Below are positions 1 to 10,946 of a stretch of 64,000 nucleotides of DNA, piece after piece. A program made the position numbers and the translations under genes. The stretch spans positions 19,344,001-19,408,000 of the forward strand of contig OX335655.1 in NCBI GenBank assembly GCA_946894095.1, in the 5' to 3' direction. Each line of letters opens with the position of its first letter. Positions within the stretch are counted from its first letter, which is position 1. Source of the DNA: Incurvaria masculella (lineage: Eukaryota; Arthropoda; Insecta; Lepidoptera; Incurvariidae). The notes under the pieces were generated by a model. It worked only from the letters and a program-made list of their open reading frames with translations, ran no database searches and had not been told where the DNA came from.

Positions 1-110
1 AAGAACAAAACGTCAAAATGTACGTAAACGTTTGATGAAACACGTCAATTTGTATGGACAGTATGGAAGGAGGCTTAGACTAAGCCCCGATTGCACGAAG
101 AGATGTTATG
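1..110 (-). repeat. Hairpin MITE fragment (family M)
   Basis: Holds the terminal block AAGCCCCGATTGCACGAAGAG together with the 'cagtatggaagga' inner block seen in the other family-M copies (24541-26270, 26562-26700, 59505-59630, 61515-61652). The 61515-61652 copy is a near-complete palindrome and shows that this is one arm. Seen directly as shared sequence; the MITE class is inferred from the hairpin form and the lack of coding capacity. Confidence 0.6.
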
Positions 111-529
111 AGAAGTTAATTTCGCGAATAAACGCGAAAAACTTTTAAATTTTGCAGTAGCCATGGAGGCTCACTTGGAGGCAAAGCACTGCCTTTCCAA
201 GCGAGAGATTGTGGTTTTACAATCTGAATTCACGAATTTATTATTCTAACAAAGATTCACACGTACAATTCATACGAATACGAGTCGCCCGAGGTCACAC
301 ACACAGTTTCTCCGATTCTAGGGCTATGCCTCTTACACTTCCAATAAGGCCAGCGGGAGACGCTGCTAACCAACTAAAAATTACTCATAAATACTCAAAA
401 AATGCTTAATTAATGACTCGAAAACATCCAGGGACAAAGCACAAACATAACCTCTATGTGATAGTCTTGGCACTATCGATGCTTGGCACCGTTTTCTGTG
501 GCGCCGTCTACGCAAAGCTTTGCACCCCA
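111..529. other. No gene recognised
   Basis: A short open frame (413-664) with a hydrophobic stretch runs into a dispersed repeat, so I do not call it a gene. Nothing else recognisable. Confidence 0.5.
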
Positions 530-665
530 TTGATGCAGGCCAGTCCCCACAAACAGCACCCGTTCACGAGCATCACGCCGGGTCCAGTCATCGCTTCTCT
601 CAACCATAATTTAGGGAAAAGAGTGACCCGAACCAAGCGTCACCGCAAGCAAGGACCTTGCTAAT
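530..665 (+). repeat. Dispersed repeat R1, copy 1
   Basis: About 130 bp beginning GCAGGCCAGTCCCCACAAAC recur at 22690-22830 with small indels, ending at 'agcaaggacc'. No coding signal is shared, so this is a non-coding interspersed repeat of unknown class. Confidence 0.65.
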
Positions 666-1082
666 TAAATTCGTAAAAAAAAATGACTATGTTAATTACA
701 TTAAAAAAGTTAATTAAACAATACCTTTGATTTTCAATGTTATTTAGGTTCGACTTGGTAATTATTTTAAGAGAATAATTATGTAATCGATTTATAACGT
801 GTGTGTTCTGTTTTGTTGTTTGTTGCAGTGGAATGTGTGTTCCCTGTTGGTGAACCTATTACTAAATAAATAAATAAAATAATTTATAACCACCAAACTA
901 TTTGTTTTAATATTATGTTCAAAATTATTATGGTTTTGTTCGCACATTAATTTCTTAGTTTAACTTATTCTTGCACAATAAAAACATTGGGGAAAATCCC
1001 TCAGCAATCCATAGTTTACCGACCCCATAGTTAGAGGATCTAGATAGAGCATATGGACCGTTTTTATTTTTGGAAAGTCGAC
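666..1082. other. AT-rich, nothing recognised
   Basis: AT-rich spacer with a short TAAATAAATAAA run near 865; no coding or structural feature seen. Confidence 0.5.
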
Positions 1083-1385
1083 CGGGAATTGATGCTTTCC
1101 CTGCCTGTTACACTACCCACTAAAATTTTTTTTGCGACTTGACACGGATGACCAATACCATAGAACAATACCCTCAATATTCCGTGACTAATACCACACA
1201 ACTACAGTCACGATATTAGCCCAATACACCGCATTCCCGAAACAATTAAGTGCCATGCCAGGTCGTTCCTTCACTGCACGGCTACACTGAACTGGATGGA
1301 AAGCACGGACAATTTGGCATAGCCGCTTCAACCATAGTTTCATGCAATGCGGTGGTACCAACCTGGGCGGGGTAACCTGCTATCT
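1083..1385 (-). repeat. 3' body of 5S-derived SINE, diverged
   Basis: Reverse-strand match to the non-5S body of the SINE seen complete at 43119-43490 and 55948-56316: shared blocks 'gatattagcccaatacacc', 'aggtgccatgccagg'-like and 'gaactggatggaaa'. The 5S head is missing, so this copy is truncated. Confidence 0.65.
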
Positions 1386-2085
1386 ATTTATTTTATTTAT
1401 TTATTTTTTAAATCAGGAGTCATATGGTAGTATTTTATTTTATTTTATGGTTACATTCCATTTCGACTAACAACACAAAGAACATAGCAGTAAACCAAGG
1501 CTTAAATCGTAATAAATACTCATAGTTAATTAATTTAAACAACATAATTCTTAATTGTCAAAATTAAAGGTAATTAAAATTTAGGTGTAACTGTTGGTGT
1601 AAAAAGCCCTAGTCATAATATAGATTATTAAAACAAGAATAGATAAAAAATAATAAATCATATTCAGGTGCACAGAGCCCTTGTTATAATGTTTGGTACA
1701 AATACTCAAATACGTAATGGCATGTGTGAACTGTACAGTTGGCATTACGTAAGAAGGATTAGGCCTAAAACGTGGGTTAGGCTTGTTCAAATCGACATCC
1801 ATTATGATAGCTATGTGAATAAACATTTCCAAAACTCATCACCATACTATGTCAAGACATGCTGTTGATACAACAGGTATAACGCCTAACTACACTTGTA
1901 TTTTGAGACCTTAGCACACACAACAATGTCGTTACACGCATAATTGTAAAATTGTTTGCTAAGTTGTTAGAAAAATATTTATGATGATGTTCACACTAGC
2001 GCTGGATCATTGCGGTTCTAAAAATAATGCGTTCCTATTCCTGCCGTACGGAATGACCTCCGGAATGAAGGGCCAATTGATTGTT
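1386..2085. other. AT-rich, nothing recognised
   Basis: Short overlapping open frames on both strands but no protein family recognised and no splice-bounded exon seen. Confidence 0.5.
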
Positions 2086-2370
2086 GTATTGTTTATTCAT
2101 CATTCATAGACAGGACACTGCACTCGGATTTGTCATATGTTATCATTAACCAGTTCAGCGATTCCAGCGAAGAAGAACTGGCAAGAAACTCCGCTGGATT
2201 TTACAACTGACGTCCACTTAGTCTAAGTTTACAAAAGTATTTGCCACTGCTTACAATCACAGGTAAAACCCCAAAATAAATAAGAATTAATATGTTCCTG
2301 ACAAATATCAGTTTATTTGTAAAGACCATGTCCGCTATTTAACATGTTGCCAATTGGAGCAATGTTACTT
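2086..2370 (+). repeat. Dispersed repeat X, copy 1
   Basis: Shares an ordered series of blocks with 22376-22695: 'gtattgtttattcatcat', 'gaagaagaactgg', 'ctccgctg', 'cgtccacttagtctaagtt', and finally 'atgttgccaattggagca'. A shorter piece recurs near 57140. Class unknown; no open frame is conserved between copies. Confidence 0.65.
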
Positions 2371-2394
2371 CGAGAATCCATAAACATCTGGATT

Positions 2395-2650
2395 GGCAAA
2401 AATGTTCACCCCCGGAATGGTTATAATATATTTCCACCCAGAGTGGCTATAATCTCACTCCAGAATGGTTATATTTCCCCGGAGTTGCTATTACTCCACC
2501 CCGGAATGGATATACCGGAATGGTGGGTACTCTGAGGAACCGCACAAGTCTGAAATCGGATCTAAGTTCTCATTGAATATTTCGAATGAGCAAAACAAAA
2601 AGGTTTGAATATTTCCTCCGGAATGGCGGGTACACTGGGAGCCCACCCGC
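2395..2650 (+). repeat. Degenerate minisatellite, CCGGAATGG core
   Basis: A unit of about 20-27 bp built around 'ccccggaatggttata' recurs imperfectly five to seven times, with outliers at 2615-2640 and 2860-2885. It explains the proline-rich short open frames here. Confidence 0.6.
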
Positions 2651-3745
2651 AAAAAAATTATTCGGATCAAGGTGTACATTACAATTTCGAATGAACAATA
2701 ACAAAAGGTCTTGCTAACGATTTGGGTAAGGTTTTGCTCTAAAGTGACTATTCAGCCGCGTGGCATGACTATAATAAGACGTGGGAAGGGAAATTGGAGT
2801 CAGTAAGGCCAATGAGAAGTTTCAAAAGGAGAAAACTAAAGCAGAGGAAGCGGTGTTCTCGGAATGGGGTTCACCCGGAATGAGCCATCGCTAGTCCAAA
2901 CGCGTTACGCCGTTTTTGGCATAACGTGACGCGAAGTGCGCGCGAACTCGAGCGGATAGAGGAAACTGTCAATTTGCACGCGCTTGGCTACGAAATGTGC
3001 GTTAGCTCTCCGCACTCGGCCAAACCTGCATAAAGCGGATCACACCGGTTTTGGTCAGTCACTAGAAATCATTCAACCATCTTTACAGTTCCGAGTTAGG
3101 AAAACCCTACAATTTTGTCATTACCACTCGTCCGTCCGCATGTCACAGCCTATAACATATTCGTTATCAGTTTCCGCCATTGGTACCAGCGTATTGAATA
3201 AAAAGATGGTCGAAGCGACAATGAAAAATTGTCTGTGTTTTCCATCCAGCTCAATGTACTGATCTATTTATTTATAAAAGGTAAGCAAACAGTTGACACA
3301 CAAAAAGTTGATATAAAAACAGATATAATATATGTATTACATTCCTGGTGTGTAGAAGCCGATCGTGCCCAGTGTTCCTTAACCTCAGTGATCGAATACC
3401 GAGGCGTTGTCGCGCCAGTGGGCTACTTATCAGACGAATTAAATAATTATATTAGAACCGTGCTCATACACATTTCTATGGGGCCGGGAACTTTGTTGGA
3501 TAAATTATTAATGAAACAAAAAAAGATATTAAGATATTTTTTCTCTAACATTTGTTTTTTTTTTGTTTGATTTCCAAGAAATAGGATTTTTACTAGTTAT
3601 CATGTCTTTTGACATTGAGTTCTGGAGTAACGTGACAACATGTGATCGTACTTATAAGGTCTTATCAAAAAACCTGCCAATCATTTCAGCGTCGATTCAC
3701 TATCTTTTGCTAAGTAACTATTTGTAACAATAATCTTAGATGAAA
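2651..3745. other. No gene recognised; small SINE fragment
   Basis: Only a small plus-strand fragment of the 5S-SINE body is recognisable, at about 3205-3262 ('gatggtcgaagcg', 'ttttccatccag'). A GC-rich patch at 2890-2990 has no coding signal I can identify. Confidence 0.45.
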
Positions 3746-3853
3746 AAGAAATAATAATAATAATAATCCTTTTTTTTTAGTTCAGATCCACGATCCATAT
3801 AAATTACAGTAAATTAAATTAAAGTCATATGCAGCAAACATTCAGGAGGTGCG

Positions 3854-5757
3854 TCAAGTGTTACCGGAAGACAATTTTAGGCTCCAGAAAGTATAAAAAG
3901 TACAAGCCATATCCGTGGCTACACCGGCGACTAGAGAGTTTCGTGATTTCAATATCCTTGCACTGAAATTCCCAATCGTCTTACGGTGTAGCGCATAGAA
4001 ATCGTCCACTCTGTGCTCCGCAAACATACCTGAGGCGCTGCACCAGGGAGGCAGACGCAGCAGTGCTCGGAAGGCGTTGTTCTATTGGACTCGAAGTGCG
4101 TTGTATGCACGCGCTGTATAATTTTTCCAAAGTTGACCGGTACACAGCGACTGACAGAAGCTTTTAAACAAAGTCACTTTTACGTCCAACGAGCACAACG
4201 CAAACCTACGGGCCAGCATGTTGGCTTTGACCGAGATAGATCTCCGCTCTCTCTCCATATCGGCATCGTCCTTCATGTCCCCTTTGACAATGTGGCCCAG
4301 GTAACAGAAGCGGTCTACCACCCTGATAGCAGCGCCATTCAGGTATACTGGCGGAACATGACTCGGACCCTTGCCCGACCTGAACACCACTATCTCAGTC
4401 TTTTTTATATTGTAAATAAGGCCATGCCTATCTGCGTAAGCTTCACATGTTGCGACCAATTTTCTGAGACGTTTGATCGAGGGGCTGAGCAGGACCATGT
4501 CGTCCGCATAACTGATATTGTTGCAACACCTCCCAGCAACATGACAGCCGATCCTGGTCCTTATCAGCTCCCCGATCATGTCATTCACATACAGATTAAA
4601 TAACGCAGGTGATGTCAGTCCTCCTTGTCTCACGCCACACGCCATGGTGTACTCGGTTGAGTAAGTATTACCCCACCGAACCGAGTTGACCTGATGTGTG
4701 TACCAGTGTCTGTACAGGTTAATAATATCTTTAGATATAATCGTCTTAAGCATTTTGTCCCAGAGTGTGTTATACTGAACGCGATCGAAAGCCTTGCTGA
4801 GATATAAAAAACAGCCATATACGGACGTTGATCGCTTCACATAGTACTGGACACAATGCTTAAGAGTAACAATGGCCATGTCAGTGGAAGTTTGCGGACG
4901 GAACCCAAACTGTGCCTCCTCAATGTGCATGCTATCCATCATGATCGGTTGCGTTAGGCGTTCCAGAATCTTACTAATCACCGGAGCCAGATATATAGGC
5001 CGGTAGTTGTTAACATCAGCATTATTTCCAGTCTTATTCTTGATTAAAGGAACAATTGTGGTCTTCATAAGCGAAGGTGGAATGAGCAATGCAGATGTTG
5101 AACAAATCGGTTAATACACGATACAACTCTGGCCCAGCGTGCTGGATGTGTTCGATAGAATGGTCCGCGAGCCGTCGTCGTCTCCGGCATGTACACGTGC
5201 GACAGCGGCGTCGCCGGTTCCGGCTCCGCCGCTGTCGATCCTGTCTTGGGCTGTAAAATGACATCGAAATCGTTCGGCTATTACTTTGGGCTCCGAAACC
5301 CCATTCACACTGAGCGGCAGGGTTGGCATGGAGCTTAGAGTCTTTGTTGATTGCCAAAATTTTGCAAAGTTTTTATCCATCCTGTGCTTTGTTAAAATGT
5401 TCATTTTTATTCGTTCTTGATTTTTCTGACACCATTTAAGTGCAGTTTTAAATTTCCTACGAGCATTACACATATCATTATATATTTCCTTCCTAAGGAA
5501 ACCTGAAACGAGCCACGCTTGGAACTTTAGCCTGGCATTTTCGTGGCTCTCTCTGACATAAAAGTTCCATCCTGCCAGCTGTTTACCACCTCTGCCGCCC
5601 CGTTCACTGGAGCCGAATGGCCACATGGCTCCGTCTTGCAATAAATTTACAATAATATTATATGACTTATGAATAGTGTCACAATGACTAGAATTATCAC
5701 AGAACTTATCACAATTATCGCATATATTTTTAGAAATAAATATTTTTTTAAGATTCT
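3854..5757 (-). pseudogene. LINE-1 ORF2, linker + reverse transcriptase + C-terminus
   Basis: The linker occupies about 5111-5641 and contains the paired-cysteine segment C-D-N-C...C-D-N-S-S-H-C just upstream. The RT core spans 4082-5089 with NYRPI, F-GFRP-TSTD, FLYLSKAFD, GVRQGGLTSPALFN, the catalytic SYADDMVLLS, and the thumb block F-YLGHIV. A stop at 4082-4084 is followed in the same frame by the typical CR1-like C-terminal block beginning NNAFRALLRL and ending at a TGA at 3854. Linker and RT are in different frames (break near 5090-5110). RT would copy its own RNA at a nicked target; this copy is dead because of at least one frameshift and one premature stop. Confidence 0.85.
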
Positions 5758-5761
5758 CTGT
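5758..5761. other. Target-site duplication CTGT, left copy
   Basis: CTGT directly precedes the 5' LTR and the same CTGT follows the 3' LTR at 20973-20976. Four bases is the usual errantivirus duplication length. Confidence 0.8.
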
Positions 5762-5972
5762 AGCTACGTGCCCAGTACCAGGAATAACAGCCGACGCAGC
5801 TCACCGGCCTCGTGGAACCAACGGCGTGAGAACAGCAGCATCGGCAACTTCGCCACGTGTCGCAACGCGAGGTGGCTCTGCCGCCCGCTGGTTAATTTAG
5901 TCTGTAAGATAGCGTCGTAGCGACCACACCTTGTACTTTTACTTTTAACTCTCCGGTGTCGAGTACATAATT
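5762..5972 (+). repeat. 5' LTR of errantivirus-like element
   Basis: 211 bp, begins AGCTACGTGCC and ends GTACATAATT. By eye it is identical to the 3' LTR except that it lacks 26 bp present there between 'acttttactttta' and 'actctccgg'. A GC-rich 5' half and AT-rich 3' half are visible in both copies. Confidence 0.9.
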
Positions 5973-5992
5973 GGCGCAGCCGGTAGTAGTCG
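5973..5992 (+). promoter_or_regulatory. Primer-binding site candidate
   Basis: GGCGCAGCCGGTAG follows the LTR directly; with the last LTR base it reads TGGCGCAGCCGG, the usual start for a tRNA 3'-end complement in this group. The matching tRNA was not checked. Confidence 0.55.
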
Positions 5993-6383
5993 ACGCAGTA
6001 CCGCGAAGAACTCAAAAGTGGAAACCGGAACAGTATAGTGCATTGCAGCTGCTGTATAACGGAGCCCCGAGTCCTCATCGCAGTACGTGGGTTTCAACCC
6101 TTTGGCGCCGACACATCGTCCCGGAGGAATCGTCTCCTGCCGTGACCGAACCTCAACACGACACCGCAACAACCCATCGCTGGCGTTACTTCTGGGCGCT
6201 TCTGCAGACTCATCGGAAAGAGATGCGGCGAATCCTATGGTGAGTGCGACAAACTCGTAGTACTCCAAGGTCCTACCGCATAATCTCCTTCTGCACACCC
6301 TGACCTCTTGACAAAGGCTTTAAATCGCTTTTGATTTCTCTAAATTGTGTTGTACTCAATTCGTTTACGCATTTTAGATCATA

Positions 6384-7130
6384 ATGGCTCAGGATGAAAA
6401 CTATGAAATCGTTGTTGACATGTTGCCGTCATACGATGGTAACAAGAAACGATTGAATCACTTTATTCGGGTCACAGAAACTGTGCTGACCTGGGTAAAT
6501 TTGGAGCCACTAACGATAGCTTGTTCTATTCTTAGCAAACTATCAGGCAAAGCCGCAGATGCTGTCGCCCAAGAGCCCGACGTGAGCTCGTGGACTCTCA
6601 TTAAGGCGGCCCTACAACGGAAGCTAGGAGATGTCCGCACGGAAACACAAATAATGCAACAGCTTAAGCGTACAATCAGGTTTAGGAATGAAAAATCGGA
6701 GCCGTTCGGTTCCCGGATTCTGGACCTTCTGGAAACTCTCCTGTCAGTCGGTACGCATACCGACAAAAGTTTCTATGAAAACATGGCGATAGACCAATAT
6801 ACTAGCCATCTCGAGCAAAATGTGTCGATTAGGGTTAGAATAAAGAAACCCACAACCCTTGTACAAGCAATTACGTTCGCTGTGCTAGAGGAAATCGAAT
6901 TGCAATATTCGGTTCAATTAGAGCCAAATCAGGGATATGTCTCCGCACAACCCCGCCCTAACACTTCACATAAACCCCAGAACCCATTCAAACATAATCC
7001 CGGTAGCTACCAGTGCAAACATTCGGATGTAACAATGCGTTCTGTAAGCAAACCCCAGGCCCCTCAATGGGCCCCTAAACAAAACACAGATATCACCATG
7101 CGATCAGCTAACAAGCACCACCACCCTTGA
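6384..7130 (+). CDS. Gag-like protein of errantivirus-like element
   Basis: 248 codons from ATG at 6384. The N-terminal half has the helical capsid-type pattern (hydrophobic heptads around residues 20-140, including an F-G/S-R-I-L-D-L-L-E segment near 110-120) of insect errantivirus Gag. The C-terminal third is polar, Q/P/N-rich, with a repeated T-M-R-S motif and no CCHC zinc knuckle, as is usual for errantiviruses. It ends at a TGA, but protease follows in the same frame after a second TGA (about 7192), so this copy would need readthrough or carries inactivating mutations. Confidence 0.75.
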   Translation: MAQDENYEIVVDMLPSYDGNKKRLNHFIRVTETVLTWVNLEPLTIACSILSKLSGKAADAVAQEPDVSSWTLIKAALQRKLGDVRTETQIMQQLKRTIRFRNEKSEPFGSRILDLLETLLSVGTHTDKSFYENMAIDQYTSHLEQNVSIRVRIKKPTTLVQAITFAVLEEIELQYSVQLEPNQGYVSAQPRPNTSHKPQNPFKHNPGSYQCKHSDVTMRSVSKPQAPQWAPKQNTDITMRSANKHHHP

Positions 7131-7895
7131 TGGAACCATTTGAACTATCAGGATACCACAGAAAACAATGAGGAGTGCGAGAATTACGACTGAGAAAATG
7201 AGGACGAATCAGAAAAGTTACGAGCAAAATGTTTACCTCACCACTCCCTCAGATCCGGAAACTTAATCAAACTCAATTATAATTCAAAAAATCAATTGGC
7301 ACATATAGACATCCCAGAAGCACAAGGAAAATTCCTTATCGACACTGGTGCCTCACACTCCACGATATCACCCTCAGTGATTCGTAATCTCAAATTTCCA
7401 TGTTATGTGAAACGTGAGCCGTTCGAAGTGAAGACGGCCCACGCTAAGTCACGCCACAACGAGGTCATACACCTACCACTGCCGCCTGCATTTAAATGCG
7501 AGCGTAATCAAAAGTTCTTTATCTTCGACTTCGACCCAGAGTACAAAGGATTAATAGGTCTTGATATTTCAAAATCCCTTTCATGTACAATCGATATCGA
7601 AAACTGTTTACTAAAAACTAAAACAACCGACATACCGCTCCACATTGGTTACCCTACTCGGAAATTAACTATCGAACCCCGCGGTGAAAAGGTAATAAAG
7701 GTCAAATCGAATTATATGGATGGCACTGACATGCACGAATCGGGTTTTTGGAAAAAAGGTCTTCAACTCCCTTCTGCAATTGTCACGGTAAAAGACGGAA
7801 CTTTTCACACTCTCGTTCGAAATACATCTACCGAAAAAACTGATTTAAGCAACTTCACCCCGATCCGCCCCGCGCCTTATATTAAAAAAAAAAAA
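7131..7895 (+). pseudogene. Retropepsin (protease) segment of pol, truncated
   Basis: Contains the aspartic protease active-site block FLIDTGASHS near 7330-7360, followed by the flap-like region and G-L-I-G-L-D, the second conserved protease block. It lies in the Gag frame and is open from 7195 to a lysine/poly-A stretch at about 7885, after which LINE sequence begins. The expected reverse transcriptase never appears. Its role would be processing of Gag-Pol; here it is a remnant. Confidence 0.8.
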
Positions 7896-7949
7896 AGGAA
7901 AAAGAAGAACAAAGATCGCACAATAACTAAACAAAACTTAAATTCAGAG

Positions 7950-9180
7950 CCTTTTTTTTATTTTATTTTTTTATTTGCGTAACAAACAGTCGAATACATA
8001 CAGAAAAACATAGTTAACATAAATATACATAGACCAGCGAAGTTACGACCAAATTGGTATCACACAAGTTAAATTAACAATATAGAATACACAACAAAAA
8101 AATATATTATAATAAAAACTACCAAAAATAAAATACGTTCTTACTATTAAATGAGTAAATAAAAAATAAATGATCATATAAATCTACAATAAATTTAAGG
8201 TTTTCTTTAATTTAAATAAACTAATATAAAAAATGTCAATTTCAGGACATAATCTGTCGAAAGAAGTACAGGCTCGTCTAATAAATTAATTTTGTAAATA
8301 ATTAGTATTAGTCTTATGGACATAAAAAGTATCTGTGGATCGTGTGACTCTTAAAGGACATCTAAAATAAATATTTTGCATAAGGTATGGACTATCAATC
8401 AGCGAATATATAACCTTATAAAACATTGTGACGTCTCTCACATCTCGACGGTGCTCAAGTGTACAAAGAATATTAGATACACACATATCATTGTGGCGAG
8501 TACGGTAGGATACATATTTTAAAAATTTATTTTGAACTTTCTCAATGCTATTTATATAAGTGGCATATTGAGGGTTCCAAACCGTTGATGCGTATTCCAA
8601 ATGACTTCTGACGTATGCGAAATATAGAGTTTTGAAAGTTGTTGGATTTTTAAAAGCTGAACATACTCTGAAGATAAAACCCAACATCTTGAATGCCTTA
8701 GACGTGATATGCTCAACATGAGAACGAAAGAGTAGCTTCGTATCTAATATAACACCCAGATCTCTTATTTCATTTACTCTATTCAGTAATTTATTTCCAA
8801 TAGTATATTTATAAATAATAGTATTTTTTTTGCGTGAATACGAAATAACGCTACATTTATCTGCATTAAGATGAAGCTGATTATCTTTACAGTACGTATT
8901 TTCCAGACAGTCGATATCTACTTGAAGTTTATTACAATCTACTACACACTTTATTATTTTAACGATTTTTTTATCATCAGCATAAAGATAAAGACTAGAG
9001 CTACGGATAAATTTGTTTACGTCATTAATATAGATGTTGAATAATAGAGGGCCGAGGTGGGATCCTTGAGGAACACCAGATGTGACTGGGACAAAACTAG
9101 AACCTTGCGGCTTCAAAAAAGGAAAACCGTATAAAATAATTAGATTACATCCTAACAACATTGTCGAAATAATAGGAAAA
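7950..9180 (-). mobile_element. LINE-2b: 5'-truncated CR1/Jockey-group LINE
   Basis: The minus-strand tail is the T-rich run at 7951-7972 (A-rich on the element strand), followed by about 310 bp of AT-rich 3' UTR and the RT reading frame. The 5' end is cut within the RT fingers at about 9165-9180, next to a (TTTA)n run. It appears inserted after the errantivirus protease segment. Confidence 0.7.
8286..9161 (-). CDS. LINE-2b reverse transcriptase, C-terminal two thirds
   Basis: 291 open codons with SGVPQGSHLGPLLFNIYIND, the catalytic block LYADDKKI (Y-A-D-D), the thumb block NEIRDLGVILD, and the C-terminal YVRSHLEYASTVWNPQ block typical of Jockey/CR1-group LINEs. The N-terminal RT palm and endonuclease are missing because of 5' truncation. 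No internal stop is visible in the remaining part, suggesting a fairly young copy. Product inactive without the missing half. Confidence 0.85.
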   Translation of the reverse strand: MLLGCNLIILYGFPFLKPQGSSFVPVTSGVPQGSHLGPLLFNIYINDVNKFIRSSSLYLYADDKKIVKIIKCVVDCNKLQVDIDCLENTYCKDNQLHLNADKCSVISYSRKKNTIIYKYTIGNKLLNRVNEIRDLGVILDTKLLFRSHVEHITSKAFKMLGFIFRVCSAFKNPTTFKTLYFAYVRSHLEYASTVWNPQYATYINSIEKVQNKFLKYVSYRTRHNDMCVSNILCTLEHRRDVRDVTMFYKVIYSLIDSPYLMQNIYFRCPLRVTRSTDTFYVHKTNTNYLQN

Positions 9181-9640
9181 CATTTATTTATTTATTTATT
9201 TATTTATTTCGCAATAACAAGGTTTTGTACATGCAAGAAATGCAAAGTAGGTATTGTTGAAACATTCATGAAGATTTTCAGATGCGGGTAGCGGTGTCAC
9301 TTCACATTTTCTAGGTTGTGGCTGAAAGGCTATCGAACTAGGCGGTGTCGCCTGTATCTCGACTAATCCTTTTGTGTGCAATGAGCGGCACTTCTTTAAA
9401 TATATTATGTAAGCATTTATAGATAAAAAAAAATAGGATAGTCCCCCCCACCATACGATACATATATTAAATTATATAAATATATATAGATATGAAGTTG
9501 TAATTATAATTATATAAAATAGGTATTAGTTTGTTTGCACATTCCTTATTACTTTTTAAACTTTAATTTTTTGTTTTGTTTACGTAACTGATTGTTAAAA
9601 AAAAAAACACAGAACACAATAATATAAAATGTTGTTGTTT
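9181..9640 (-). repeat. AT-rich LINE-tail-like segment with (TTTA)n
   Basis: Starts with (TTTA)6-like repeats at 9184-9210 and is otherwise AT-rich non-coding sequence between LINE-2b and the 3' end of LINE-2. Could be the 3' UTR of a third LINE; no coding blocks remain. Confidence 0.4.
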
Positions 9641-9694
9641 TTTTTTTTTTTATACGTTATTAAGATAAATATGTTCTTAATTAAGGGTTGTAGG

Positions 9695-9830
9695 CTATCT
9701 CATTTTACATTTGATCGCATGTTCGCATCTATCAATGTCTTTGTGAACTAGCCATTTTACCACCGTTCTCTTGAAAGAGTGAATGCTTTTTATTTGGGCC
9801 CAGTTATCGCAGGAATTGTAAATTTTTAGT
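9695..9830 (-). pseudogene. LINE-2 ORF2 extreme C-terminus
   Basis: Codes for a segment with I-H-S-F-K-R-T-V-V-K-W-L, the usual 'SFKR...L' end of Jockey/CR1-group ORF2, then stops at 9695. It directly abuts the endonuclease frame in another frame, showing loss of the whole RT. Confidence 0.55.
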
Positions 9831-10545
9831 TTTGTTTGGCAAGGTCTCCTTTAATTGCATCATAGTTGTATTTTATTTGTATATCCTTTTGCAAGGTCTT
9901 TGGAAAATTATGATTGAGTCCTAAAATAGCTAGATCGTGGTCTGTCAGGTCTGTTGGGCAAACCAAGGCTACCAATTTCTTATTTTTAGAATTTAGCATA
10001 ATGTGATCAAGACACGAGTTTTTTCTTGTTGGTAAATTTATGGCTGGTGAAAGAGCATGTTCTGCAAGTAGATTTAAATAGTCTTGCGATGATTTATCCT
10101 TACTATTTAGAATATCAATGTTTAGGTCACCTGTTACCAAAGTAGTTGAACGATTTGAGTAATTGATAAGTATTTGGTCAAGTGAGAGCAGAAAAGGGGT
10201 TATGTTGTGGTATGACGGAGACCTGTAAATAGCAATTAACGTTATGTTTTCTACTTTCAATACTAAACAGTTGGCATCTTTGACATCAGGTTCACAGACA
10301 CTAGTTTGCAGGTTGTTTTTGGTATATACAATAACACCATCATTTTGCAAAGGGTTGTTAAGTGTGTGGTAGGCATTATAGCCATCCATGTGTTTAGGTT
10401 CATATCCTTCTGAAATCCAGCATTCTGTCAGTACAATTATATCGAATAAGACATCCAATCGTCGAAGAAGTACCAGAAGCGTGTTGTAATTACAATTTAC
10501 GCTCCTAATGTTGATTGTAATCATTTTCAGAGCATAGTCATTCAA
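9826..10545 (-). CDS. LINE-2 APE-type endonuclease domain
   Basis: 239 codons. The ORF shows the exonuclease-endonuclease-phosphatase series: N-I-R-S near the start, L-T-E-C-W (catalytic E), Y-R-S-P, T-G-D-L-N-I-D (catalytic D and N), S-C-L-D-H-I, and the terminal S/T-D-H block as L-T-D-H-D. This enzyme nicks the genomic target to prime reverse transcription. All key residues are present and the frame is open, yet it is no longer joined to an RT. Confidence 0.88.
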   Translation of the reverse strand: MNDYALKMITINIRSVNCNYNTLLVLLRRLDVLFDIIVLTECWISEGYEPKHMDGYNAYHTLNNPLQNDGVIVYTKNNLQTSVCEPDVKDANCLVLKVENITLIAIYRSPSYHNITPFLLSLDQILINYSNRSTTLVTGDLNIDILNSKDKSSQDYLNLLAEHALSPAINLPTRKNSCLDHIMLNSKNKKLVALVCPTDLTDHDLAILGLNHNFPKTLQKDIQIKYNYDAIKGDLAKQN

Positions 10546-10946
10546 ATGCGACTTGCATTCTTCTGGGGACTTTACAGACAGAGTGTGTATTAATTGAGAG
10601 CTGTCTAGCTCATCTCCTATTGTGTCTAAATCGCCTTTAAAATCGTTAATCTATCAAAAAAGTGAAGTAAGCTATAAGCCTGTATGAGTATTGTAAGGAA
10701 CACGTTTTTGAATAGTATTGTTAAGTGTAAGTGCTTTAGATGACATTTCAAGTTTTCGTTTTGAAATAAGGTACATGCACAGGAATAGATATTTATATAT
10801 ATTGATTTTGAACATACAGAAATACTTGAATAAGAAACGGTTAAAATACAAAGTAATAAAATGAAATCAGTGAGTGCATTGACATATTTTTCCGTGATAG
10901 GTAGTCACAGATTATCCAGGCCTGTCACGGTCTTAATTGTATTGCG
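10546..10946 (-). other. Inter-ORF segment of LINE-2
   Basis: AT-rich spacer between ORF1 stop and endonuclease; no separate feature seen. Confidence 0.4.

Noticed and set aside
413..664. 83-codon frame with hydrophobic stretch
   Set aside because: Its second half is dispersed repeat R1, also present at 22690 without an open frame; no splice or homology support.
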